A DNA stretch of 21,427 nt from CAIRTT01 sp046075665 (GTDB taxonomy: Bacteria > Armatimonadota > Armatimonadia > Armatimonadales > Armatimonadaceae), in contig JBJTQN010000024.1 in the NCBI GenBank assembly GCA_046075665.1, positions 1 through 21,427 on the forward strand. Direction: 5' to 3'. Both the position numbers and the translations under genes were made by a program. The notes beneath the pieces are model-generated. The model did no database searches and was not told where the DNA came from. It saw nothing but the letters and a program-made list of their open reading frames with translations. Shown here in pieces: positions 7,241 to 14,064 of the stretch (its first letter is position 1; each line of letters begins with the position of its first letter).

Positions 7241-9648
7241 TCTTCCTCTGTTGACAAATCAGGACTTCCAAACATTGCTTCCATCTCATCCCTGGAAATC
7301 AAGATCTCGCGTGGCTTCGCACCATCCAGTGCTCCCACAATACCCTTTTGTTCCATCATGTCGACTAGACGGGCTGCTCTGGTATACCCAATCTTGAATC
7401 GTCGCTGAAGCATTGATGTACTAGCAGATCCACCCGTGACCACTAGTCGGACTGCGCTCTCAAACAAATCATCTTCGTGACCTGTTTCAGCCGAATCTCC
7501 CTCATTGGTGGCTTCAGCAAGACTGCTTGGCTGTACATCGTAGTTGGGGGATCCCTGATGGCGCAGGAATTTTACCAACGCTTCGGTCTCCCCTTCCGAA
7601 AGAAACGCTCCCTGAATCCGGAATGGCTTCGCTGCGTCCATTGGCATAAACAACATGTCTCCTCGTCCAATTAACCGGTCTGCGCCGACTTGGTCCAGGA
7701 TGGTTCGCGAGTCTACAGCGGAGTTCACAGCAAACGCGATTCGGCTTGATATGTTTGCCTTAATGGTTCCCGTAATGACGTTTACGCTGGGGCGCTGTGT
7801 GGCGATAACGAGATGGATGCCGGTTGCGCGAGCAAGCTGGGCAAGTCGGCATATTCCGGTTTCAATTTCGGGTCCAGATGTCAGCATCAGGTCAGCCAGC
7901 TCATCGACCACCAAAACCCAATAAGGGAGTTTCTCTAGCTCATCAACTTTTGCGTTATAGCCTTCAATGTTCCGGGTGCCGAGACGTGCAAATTTGTCGT
8001 AGCGACTTTCCATTTCGCGAATTGCCTGTTTGAAGACACTTGGCGCTTGCTTCGGATTTGTGACGACCGGCGATGCTAGATGCGGTATGCCTGCATATAA
8101 CGAGAGTTCGACCTTCTTTGGGTCGATCATGAGAAACTTCAGTTCGCGTGGTGAATTTCGATATATCAGGCTGGTAATCAATGCATTCAGACCGACTGAT
8201 TTTCCTGATCCAGTTGATCCGCCAACGAGGAGGTGAGGCATTTTCGCAAGGTCGGCGACGCGTACATTTCCTGTTACATCTTTACCGAGGACAAACGTCA
8301 GACGCCCTGATGCATTTTTGAATTCTGGAGCCTCAAGGCATTCACGTAGCATGACAGGTGTTGGAGAATCGGTCGGGACTTCTATTCCAATTGCGCTTCG
8401 ACCTGGAATCGGGGCCTCGACACGAACATCGATTGCAGCAAGGTCCATCGCCAGATTGTCTGCGAGCGAGACAATTTTACTGACCTTGATACCGCGTTCG
8501 AGTGCAACTTCGTAGCGGGTGATCGTTGGTCCATAGCTGATACGTTCGATCTCAGCTCCAATACCAAAGTCTTCGAGACACTGAATAATTCGCTGGCGAC
8601 GGGATTCACTTGCCCCTGCCTGAGGATTTGCCAGTGGAACTGCTGGTGCAAGCAGACTGGTTGGTGGCATTTGGAACTCGACTTTTGAGATGGCGGGATC
8701 AACAGGGGCGTCCAGTCCTGTGCCGCCCGCTCCATCATCGCCCAGAGTCTCGTCAGTGACTGGACTACCTTCAATATCAAACAAATTTTTGCCACCAGCC
8801 GGCGTAATTGACACCGTGCTTGCCGGCGACATGTCACTGGTTTCATCGATGACGACCGGAGAACGGACAAACTCTTTTCGCTTTGTTTCAGTTGTAGCCG
8901 AATCAAATGGCGAAATCACTGGTGCATCGTCACATTCATCGAAGTGATCATGAGGGCCGAAGACACGATTGTCCGCACGGGATGACGACGTTACCCCTAT
9001 CGTACGCGTCGACTTCAAAGAGGCTGCTTTTGTAACAGCTTTGCTGGACGTTTCCTTTAGTACACTGACAATGAAGGATTCAATCGGCGCCAACAGCTCC
9101 GGAAGTGGCTTGTCAATAAGCACCAAAATCCCGCCCGTTACAGGCAGAACCATAAGAATTTTTGCACCCAATCGGCCGATAAGGCCAACCAAAAGATAAC
9201 TAATCTGACCACCGATGTAACCTCCATATTTCTGGAGAACATCACTGGAAATCAAATCGGCTAGCTGCCGCTCGGGTGGAGCAAAGAAGATGTGGATGGC
9301 AGTCAGAAAAAGCAGGATCGCTACCAGCGCTTTGGCTATCCTGATGTAGTTGATTTGTTTTCCAAGACAAATCCATATTCCGGATGCAAGAATCGTTGGT
9401 CCAAGGAGATAGCCTGCGATTCCAAACACAAAGCTGATGCCAAACGCAGCTGTAGATCCAATAAAATTGCCAACTTCGGTTGTTGACGGAATCAACATCG
9501 TAGCACTAATTCCGAGTCCCAATCCGATTAGGGCTAACCCGAAAAAATCCATTTTCAAACGTGTGTTTGTTCTTGGCTTTTTGGTGGATGTGCGACGTTG
9601 TCTGGATGTCGATGTAGATCGTCGTGGAGCTGGTTTGGTTACTGGCAT
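7237..9648 (-). CDS. ftsK: DNA translocase FtsK/SpoIIIE
   Basis: FtsK pumps DNA during chromosome dimer resolution and septum closure. The 803 residues show a basic N-terminal tail (1-32, rich in Ser/Thr/Arg/Lys), about four membrane helices (34-180), and a low-complexity acidic linker (about 215-345). The alpha/beta motor follows: YGPTITRYE (372-380), Walker A GGSTGSGKS (476-484), LMIDPKKVELS, Walker B VLVVDELADLM (578-588) and ATQRPSVNVITG (616-627). The C-terminal gamma winged-helix (about 725-795, MLQRRFKIGYTRAARLVDMME) reads the KOPS/SRS polarity sequence. The linker is short, as in SpoIIIE and unlike E. coli FtsK. The ATG at 9648 keeps the basic tail typical of the family. A strong promoter lies just upstream. 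It is the first gene of a six-gene operon. Confidence 0.96.
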   Translation of the reverse strand: MPVTKPAPRRSTSTSRQRRTSTKKPRTNTRLKMDFFGLALIGLGLGISATMLIPSTTEVGNFIGSTAAFGISFVFGIAGYLLGPTILASGIWICLGKQINYIRIAKALVAILLFLTAIHIFFAPPERQLADLISSDVLQKYGGYIGGQISYLLVGLIGRLGAKILMVLPVTGGILVLIDKPLPELLAPIESFIVSVLKETSSKAVTKAASLKSTRTIGVTSSSRADNRVFGPHDHFDECDDAPVISPFDSATTETKRKEFVRSPVVIDETSDMSPASTVSITPAGGKNLFDIEGSPVTDETLGDDGAGGTGLDAPVDPAISKVEFQMPPTSLLAPAVPLANPQAGASESRRQRIIQCLEDFGIGAEIERISYGPTITRYEVALERGIKVSKIVSLADNLAMDLAAIDVRVEAPIPGRSAIGIEVPTDSPTPVMLRECLEAPEFKNASGRLTFVLGKDVTGNVRVADLAKMPHLLVGGSTGSGKSVGLNALITSLIYRNSPRELKFLMIDPKKVELSLYAGIPHLASPVVTNPKQAPSVFKQAIREMESRYDKFARLGTRNIEGYNAKVDELEKLPYWVLVVDELADLMLTSGPEIETGICRLAQLARATGIHLVIATQRPSVNVITGTIKANISSRIAFAVNSAVDSRTILDQVGADRLIGRGDMLFMPMDAAKPFRIQGAFLSEGETEALVKFLRHQGSPNYDVQPSSLAEATNEGDSAETGHEDDLFESAVRLVVTGGSASTSMLQRRFKIGYTRAARLVDMMEQKGIVGALDGAKPREILISRDEMEAMFGSPDLSTEEE

Positions 9649-9664
9649 TTAGGTTGTCATCCTG

Positions 9665-9694
9665 ATTATAGTGTGCGCCGGATGCAACGGTCAA
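9665..9694 (-). promoter_or_regulatory. Sigma-70-type promoter of the ftsK operon
   Basis: On the minus strand TTGACC (9694-9689) and TATAAT (9670-9665) are separated by 18 nt. The -10 matches the consensus fully and the -35 in five of six bases. The expected transcript start, near 9658, leaves a leader of only about 10 nt before the ftsK ATG. A plus-strand TATAGT (9667-9672) overlaps the same bases and could serve the divergent pgl gene, but it has no good -35. Confidence 0.72.
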
Positions 9695-9714
9695 CCCGGG
9701 GTAGGATGCGTCTT

Positions 9715-10419
9715 ATGAACACTGAGTTTGTGATTTGTGACAGCGCGGATGATGTAACACGTAAAGCATCGGAGTTGATTCAGAGCCTCTGTTCATCCGC
9801 ATTAACTGCGCGCAGTTCGGCAAGCCTTGCCGTTAGCGGAGGTTCCACCCCACAGGCGCTTTTCAAACTCTGGCAGACGGAAACTTTTCCAAATCTGGAA
9901 TCGGTACATGTTTTTATGTCCGATGACCGTCTGGTATTAACTTCGAGCACCGATTCAAACGCAGGAACGATGTTGCGTCAGTGGCCGGATGTACACAAAT
10001 CCCAGCTGCACTTGCCTGACTTCAATCTACAAGAACCAGAAATCGCAATCCAATACCAACAAACGCTGGTTGAAACACTCGGAGAGCAGCCCGTGTTTGA
10101 TTGCATCATGCTCGGGCTTGGAGAAGATGGACATACAGCGTCTCTGTTTCCTGGTCAGGGATCTCTGTCGGATCAAAATCTTGTTTGCGTCGCTGATCAC
10201 GGTTCTTTGCCTCCACCGGTAAAGCGATTGACATTTACTTACCGGTGTATCAATATGGCTGATAATGTCGTCGTCATTGCAACGGGACAAAAAAAGCGCA
10301 AGTGGATTGACGCTGTTCTGGCTGGCGTCGTAGACACTTGGGCCTTTCCGCTTTCAGGTGTACGCCCAAAAGGTAAGCTTTGGTTTATTTTGGATCAGGC
10401 AGCATGGCCAAAAGCATAG
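9715..10419 (+). CDS. pgl: 6-phosphogluconolactonase
   Basis: Pgl hydrolyses 6-phosphogluconolactone to 6-phosphogluconate in the oxidative pentose phosphate pathway. The 234-residue protein has the DevB/SOL-type motifs: LAVSGGSTPQALFKLW (38-53), VFMSDDRLV (66-74) and the catalytic-region LGLGEDGHTASLFPG (133-147). The length is normal. I chose the ATG at 9715 because GTAGG lies about 9 nt upstream and the family begins here. In-frame ATGs at 9706 and 9682 are alternatives; the latter is 9 nt after a TATAGT box, so a near-leaderless transcript starting there is possible. No zwf or gnd is in the window. The next gene starts inside its last codons (16 nt overlap). Confidence 0.92.
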   Translation: MNTEFVICDSADDVTRKASELIQSLCSSALTARSSASLAVSGGSTPQALFKLWQTETFPNLESVHVFMSDDRLVLTSSTDSNAGTMLRQWPDVHKSQLHLPDFNLQEPEIAIQYQQTLVETLGEQPVFDCIMLGLGEDGHTASLFPGQGSLSDQNLVCVADHGSLPPPVKRLTFTYRCINMADNVVVIATGQKKRKWIDAVLAGVVDTWAFPLSGVRPKGKLWFILDQAAWPKA

Positions 10420-10973
10420 GGCGAAAGGTCAACTCAGGCCCCGTTGGTGTATCACGAACGGTTTTTCGTGCCTTGGTGCGTCCTGGTCAGGCCGATACCC
10501 TTCGCGAACACATGGCACCGTTTGCATGGAAAGCGGTTGTTTCTCCGGTCATTGGCAATGCGACCAAAGCACTTAATGTATCCAATGGCATCCTAACGAT
10601 TGCGGTGAAGAGCTCAGCATGGGCAACCGAGCTTAGTATGCAAAAGCATGACCTACTGATCAAGATTAATCGACATCTATCAGGTTCGTCAAAGAAGTCA
10701 GTCAGCGATATCAGGTTTGTAAATCAGTCGTGGGCAGAGCCGGTACCTGATCCGGAATATAATCGACCATGGCGTGATTCTTCGTCAATCACGCCAAGGT
10801 CTTCTGAGTTAAGTGTCGTTGAGCGGATCGCGATGTTGGCGGACATCGCGACCGAACGCGACAAGGCACGATTGCGCTCTGGGTGGTTACCATGTCGGAC
10901 ATGCGGTGACCTGATAGCCCCTCATGGACCAGATGACCCTTCGCGCTGTGCTCGCTGCCGAAACGACTTTTAG
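10404..10973 (+). CDS. DUF721/DciA-like protein with C-terminal zinc ribbon
   Basis: The 189-residue protein has an N-terminal DUF721 domain at about 20-108. Its typical points are W42-K-x-V-V-S-P-V-I-G, the L-x-V-x-N-G-x-L-T-I-x-V-K-S-S-A-W-A-x-E-L run at 57-77, and SVSDIRFV at its end. DciA of this family helps load the replicative helicase DnaB in bacteria without DnaC. After a polar linker (about 110-135) comes a helix (VVERIAMLADIATERDKARLRSG) and a C-terminal CxxC-x14-CxxC knuckle (C164, C167, C182, C185), which very likely binds zinc. I chose the ATG at 10404; an upstream start at 10380 also exists. It overlaps pgl by 16 nt and lies 5 nt before comEC. The helicase-loading role is inferred from the domain only. 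Confidence 0.8.
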   Translation: MAKSIGRKVNSGPVGVSRTVFRALVRPGQADTLREHMAPFAWKAVVSPVIGNATKALNVSNGILTIAVKSSAWATELSMQKHDLLIKINRHLSGSSKKSVSDIRFVNQSWAEPVPDPEYNRPWRDSSSITPRSSELSVVERIAMLADIATERDKARLRSGWLPCRTCGDLIAPHGPDDPSRCARCRNDF

Positions 10974-10978
10974 ACAAT

Positions 10979-12472
10979 ATGCGACCCTTGTTCGCGTTCA
11001 CATTAGGTTTGTTCGTCACCTCGTTTGCCGCGGCGACACAATCAAGTATTCTGACTCGATTGGTGCCGATAGTGTTGATTGTGCTTGCAGCAGTTGTGAT
11101 TCGCCCGGCTGGAACCTTTAGGCGACTTGTGAATGCTTTTGCAGCTGCTCTGGGATGCGTCCTGATTTCTATTCATCCACTGGCAAGTGATGTCCCTGTA
11201 ACTCCTCTGCCAGCCGAAGTAATCGGAGATGTCTGCTCTCCGATACGCAACGGAGCAACATCGGTTCGCTTCACCGTTTGCACGCCAGATGGGAAATATG
11301 CCATTCGAACCAAAACTGGCAAGTCGTTCAACTACCTCGACCGAGTTCGCGTCGTGTCAGAATTTACACTACCAGAATCACCAAGAAATATCGGTGAATT
11401 CGATTATCAGGCCTGGTGTCGCTTTCACCATGTACGCGCATTGTCATCGCCTAACGCAATGGTTGAGCTGATTGATTCACGGAGAAATGACCTTGGAAGA
11501 TTCATTACTGATGTCAGGAAGTGGATAGATGCGCGTTGTGAGGCGGGTTTACCGTCAGACACTGCTCCGCTGGCAAGTGGAATACTACTCTCGATAACAG
11601 ACGACCTTCCCTATGAGCTACAAGAAGCATTTGGACGGACTGGAACTGTTCATGTGTTGTCAACCAGCGGCATGCACATATCCGTGTTAGTCGCTTCGAT
11701 CGGAACGATGTTAGTGTGGGCAGGTAGGTCTACGACCGCAGCAGTGGGTTTAGGAATCTCGGTTATCATTGGTTATGCCAGTGGTGGTGGCCCTGCCCCT
11801 ATCCGAGCAGTGACATCTCTCTTTGCACGGCTGTGTGCCCGACTACTTATGCGTCCACCAGAACCGTGGCATCTGCTCTGCCTTTGTGCAAGCTGTGCAA
11901 TGCTTCGGGATCCGTTTGTAGTAGTCGATGCAGGAGCTCAGCTTTCCTTTCTGGCCGTGTCCGGGTTGATTGTGGCTTCATCATTCTCCGATGTTATTTC
12001 GCAGCGAATTCGCCAAGCGCCAGCAACCGCACATAAAGTATCGCTGACACTGATGCAAGGCTTGCTCGTGTCGTTTATCGTCACTCTTATTACGGCACCC
12101 ACTGTCGCGTATCATATGCACCACCTGAGTTTGATATCCCCTGTCGCAAATCTTCCCGTTGGTATTCTTAGCGAGTGGGCGTTACTAACCGGAGCGCTGA
12201 CAGTTATTCTCGGTGACATTCCGGGCTTAGGATCAATCCTCTGGATAATCCTACATGGCATCCTGACTGGGCTGATTTTTGTTGCCAATATGCTCGCAGA
12301 ACTACCTTATGCCGACGTTGCAACGGGTGTGTTATGCCCCGAGTTCGTATTCGTAACGAGTTCGATGATAACTGCCGCCCTCATAGCTATTGGGAAGAAG
12401 GTTCGCAAAGGTATGGCTGTTGCAGAATCAAGCTATTTTGTCCCATGGTCTCCATCAAAACCAGTTCTATAA
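10979..12472 (+). CDS. comEC: ComEC/Rec2-type DNA uptake channel, membrane domain only
   Basis: ComEC carries single-stranded DNA across the inner membrane during natural transformation. The 497 residues contain an N-terminal pair of helices (about 5-60), a soluble OB-like DUF4131 region (about 70-160), and the multi-helix Competence domain with VHVLSTSGMHISVL (family: L-x-x-SGLH), a GGPAPIRAVTS segment, and DPFVVVDAGAQLSFLAVSGLI. The usual full-length protein has 700-800 residues and ends with a metallo-beta-lactamase domain. Here the gene stops after the last helices, and that domain is encoded by a separate gene 129 nt downstream. The ATG is 5 nt after the dciA-like stop, so it is in the same operon. 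No other competence gene is visible. Confidence 0.87.
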   Translation: MRPLFAFTLGLFVTSFAAATQSSILTRLVPIVLIVLAAVVIRPAGTFRRLVNAFAAALGCVLISIHPLASDVPVTPLPAEVIGDVCSPIRNGATSVRFTVCTPDGKYAIRTKTGKSFNYLDRVRVVSEFTLPESPRNIGEFDYQAWCRFHHVRALSSPNAMVELIDSRRNDLGRFITDVRKWIDARCEAGLPSDTAPLASGILLSITDDLPYELQEAFGRTGTVHVLSTSGMHISVLVASIGTMLVWAGRSTTAAVGLGISVIIGYASGGGPAPIRAVTSLFARLCARLLMRPPEPWHLLCLCASCAMLRDPFVVVDAGAQLSFLAVSGLIVASSFSDVISQRIRQAPATAHKVSLTLMQGLLVSFIVTLITAPTVAYHMHHLSLISPVANLPVGILSEWALLTGALTVILGDIPGLGSILWIILHGILTGLIFVANMLAELPYADVATGVLCPEFVFVTSSMITAALIAIGKKVRKGMAVAESSYFVPWSPSKPVL

Positions 12473-12582
12473 CAAGCGAGGGTGCCCTCTTCTTACGGGA
12501 TATCAATCACGTAGCGAAAATGGTCTTACTGCTCCATGAAACTCTTGGGTTTTGTTTCGCCAATCGTGTTTAAAAACGTATC

Positions 12583-12594
12583 TAACGTACGTTA
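12583..12594. promoter_or_regulatory. 12-bp perfect palindrome TAACGTACGTTA before the MBL gene
   Basis: TAACGTACGTTA is its own reverse complement and ends 7 nt before the ATG at 12602. A related AACGTA occurs just upstream at about 12575-12580. Position and symmetry fit an operator for a dimeric regulator, but no regulator is known here. A weak GAGGG/CCCTC inverted repeat at 12478-12489 sits just after the comEC stop. Confidence 0.4.
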
Positions 12595-12601
12595 TGTAGA
12601 T

Positions 12602-13516
12602 ATGGTTAGAAAATTGATCCTCATTCTTTTATTGGTCGTAGTTCAGGGATGTCAGGACTATAGGAAATCGGAACTCACCGTTACGTGTATCGATGTCGGA
12701 CAAGGTGATGCTGTACTTCTCTCCTTTCCTAACGGGAAGGACTGGCTTGTCGATGCTGGAGGCACACCGGCAGGAGACACGGATGCGGGAATCGATCCAG
12801 GGCACAGAAATGTTCTTCCCGTACTTCGGGCAAAAGCCATACAGTCACTTGACGTAGTCGTGATGACACATCCAGATGAAGACCATACTCAGGGGATGTT
12901 GGCGGTTGCGCGCCATGTGCCTGTCGGGTGTGTATATTGGAACGGCTTTCAAGGAAGCCTAACTGAGCAACGGGTACGTAAGCAATTCCAAAAACTCGGT
13001 ACCCGCGTTGAGCTACTAACTGCGGGAAACATGACACACGTTGGAGGCGTTGATGTACACGTTTTGAGCCCTCCGTTGAAACCAATCCTAGGAACACGGA
13101 GCCCAGAGAATGAAAACAGTATTGTACTTTTGCTCACATACCTGACCAAGTCGATCCTGCTGACTGGAGATGTCGAGGCTGTAGGTGAACAGCGTTTGCT
13201 AAGTACATCACGCCATGAGCTACGAAATCTCTCGTTACTGAAAGTGGCCCATCATGGGTCAGACTCGTCAAGTACGAACGAATTTGTCCAATGGACGCAT
13301 CCGCAAACCGCTTTGATTTCTTGTGGCAAACGTAACAGATACGGACATCCATCAAGTGAAGTTCTAAAGCGTTTTGAACGCATTGGTACCAAGGTATTTC
13401 GAACGGATGATTGTGGAATGATTGAATGGACAACCGATGGCACTTCGGAAACGGTTTCCACGATGTTGCCATGCAACGAAAACGCCCCACGCAATGCGCA
13501 GGGCGGTCTTCATTGA
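12602..13516 (+). CDS. ComEC-type metallo-beta-lactamase protein, probably exported or lipid-anchored
   Basis: The 304-residue protein is a stand-alone metallo-beta-lactamase-fold hydrolase of the ComEC C-terminal type. Motifs are CIDVGQGDAVLLSFP (29-43), LVDAGG, the metal site THPDEDH (89-95), NENSIVLLL with LLTGD (to 190), KVAHHGS (214-220) and YGHPS (247-251). The N-terminus (MVRKLILILLLVVVQGC) is a basic start plus a hydrophobic stretch ending in a lipobox-like VQGC with Cys17, so it may be a lipoprotein; this would place it outside the inner membrane, as expected for a nuclease that cuts the non-transported DNA strand. I chose the ATG at 12602 for this reason; an ATG at 12536 also opens the frame. 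Neither has a clear ribosome site. Nuclease activity is inferred. Confidence 0.85.
   Translation: MVRKLILILLLVVVQGCQDYRKSELTVTCIDVGQGDAVLLSFPNGKDWLVDAGGTPAGDTDAGIDPGHRNVLPVLRAKAIQSLDVVVMTHPDEDHTQGMLAVARHVPVGCVYWNGFQGSLTEQRVRKQFQKLGTRVELLTAGNMTHVGGVDVHVLSPPLKPILGTRSPENENSIVLLLTYLTKSILLTGDVEAVGEQRLLSTSRHELRNLSLLKVAHHGSDSSSTNEFVQWTHPQTALISCGKRNRYGHPSSEVLKRFERIGTKVFRTDDCGMIEWTTDGTSETVSTMLPCNENAPRNAQGGLH
13479..13505 (-). terminator. Candidate terminator of the receiver gene, inside the 3' end of the MBL gene
   Basis: CGCCC (13483-13487) pairs with GGGCG (13501-13505), and an inner CGC/GCG closes an AAT loop, with two mismatches between the stems. On the minus strand the hairpin is followed by TTTTCGTT. 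It lies between the convergent ends of the MBL gene and the receiver gene. The U-tract is short. Confidence 0.42.
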
Positions 13517-13531
13517 CTTCCAATAGAATAC

Positions 13532-13924
13532 TTAGATTACAGTTCGACCATCATCACTGCCGGATTGCAACAACCGCTTTGCGAACGTTACAAGCTCGAT
13601 TGGATTGAAAGGTTTTGTCAGGTACATGTCAGCGCCACGGGTATAACCCTCAAGAACATCACGATCCTGCGCCTTTGCCGTCAACATGATAACTGGAAGA
13701 TTTTCTAGGACAGGGTCGCGTCGGATATTCGAGAGCAACTCAAAGCCATCCATCTCGGGCATCATCACGTCCGAAACCAACAAATCTGGCCGGTTTGCCC
13801 GAATCTTCTCGAGAGCTTGCGCTCCGTTGTTCGCAGTCTCCACCTGGAAACCTTGTCGCTCCAAGTTGACTTGGATCAGACGGACAATATTCGGTTCGTC
13901 ATCCGTGACGAGGATACGAGGCAT
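13532..13924 (-). CDS. CheY-like single-domain response regulator
   Basis: The protein has 130 residues and consists of one receiver domain with no output domain. The acidic pocket D8-D9, phospho-acceptor D52 (LLVSDVMMPEMDG), T82 in MLTAKA and K104 in LTKPFNP are all present, so it should be phosphorylated normally. The long VLEGYTRGADMYLTKPF stretch is like the receivers that act by protein contact in motility, pilus or signalling chains. No histidine kinase gene is in the window, so its partner is unknown. AAGGAAGG lies 12-20 nt before the ATG, a loose ribosome site. It is transcribed alone, divergent from hrcA, from a strong promoter. Confidence 0.93.
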   Translation of the reverse strand: MPRILVTDDEPNIVRLIQVNLERQGFQVETANNGAQALEKIRANRPDLLVSDVMMPEMDGFELLSNIRRDPVLENLPVIMLTAKAQDRDVLEGYTRGADMYLTKPFNPIELVTFAKRLLQSGSDDGRTVI

Positions 13925-13984
13925 GGGCTGTAGTTACCTTCCTTTTCGCGAAGCAAGAAGTGTCGCCACCCTTGCCGTGCGTTC

Positions 13985-14014
13985 ATTCTACTCGCTCGGT
14001 GTAACCGATGTCAA
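13985..14014 (-). promoter_or_regulatory. Sigma-70-type promoter of the receiver gene
   Basis: On the minus strand TTGACA (14014-14009) and TAGAAT (13990-13985) are 18 nt apart. The -35 is a full consensus match and the -10 matches five of six. The expected start is near 13978, giving a leader of about 54 nt. The -35 overlaps the first GTCAAT copy of the array described separately. Confidence 0.72.
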
Positions 14015-14041
14015 TTGTATGGATTGACGTACAAAGTCAAT
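14010..14041. repeat. GTCAAT-N7-ATTGAC-N7-GTCAAT array, candidate operator
   Basis: Three exact six-base copies, GTCAAT (14010-14015), ATTGAC (14023-14028) and GTCAAT (14036-14041), alternate in orientation with exactly 7 nt between them. They form two overlapping inverted repeats with a 13-bp period. The first copy contains the -35 of the receiver promoter, and the second the -35 of the hrcA promoter. A protein bound here could control both genes. Part of the match is explained by the two -35 boxes; the third copy and the even spacing are not. Confidence 0.5.
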
Positions 14042-14052
14042 ATCGTTATTAT
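14024..14052 (+). promoter_or_regulatory. Sigma-70-type promoter of hrcA
   Basis: TTGACG (14024-14029) and TATTAT (14047-14052) are 17 nt apart. The expected start is near 14059, only about 6 nt before the hrcA ATG at 14065, so the mRNA would be nearly leaderless. No CIRCE element (TTAGCACTC-N9-GAGTGCTAA) is seen here. Confidence 0.7.
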
Positions 14053-14064
14053 GGGGTGTAGGCA

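Noticed and set aside
8382..8906. Minus-strand open frame of 174 codons inside ftsK
   Set aside because: It is a shifted reading of the FtsK linker and motor region, rich in Ser/Gln, with no motif; no sign of a programmed frameshift.
12478..12489. GAGGGTGCCCTC followed by TTCTT as a terminator after comEC
   Set aside because: The stem is only four to five pairs with a tiny loop and the T-run is broken; I mention it as weak context only.
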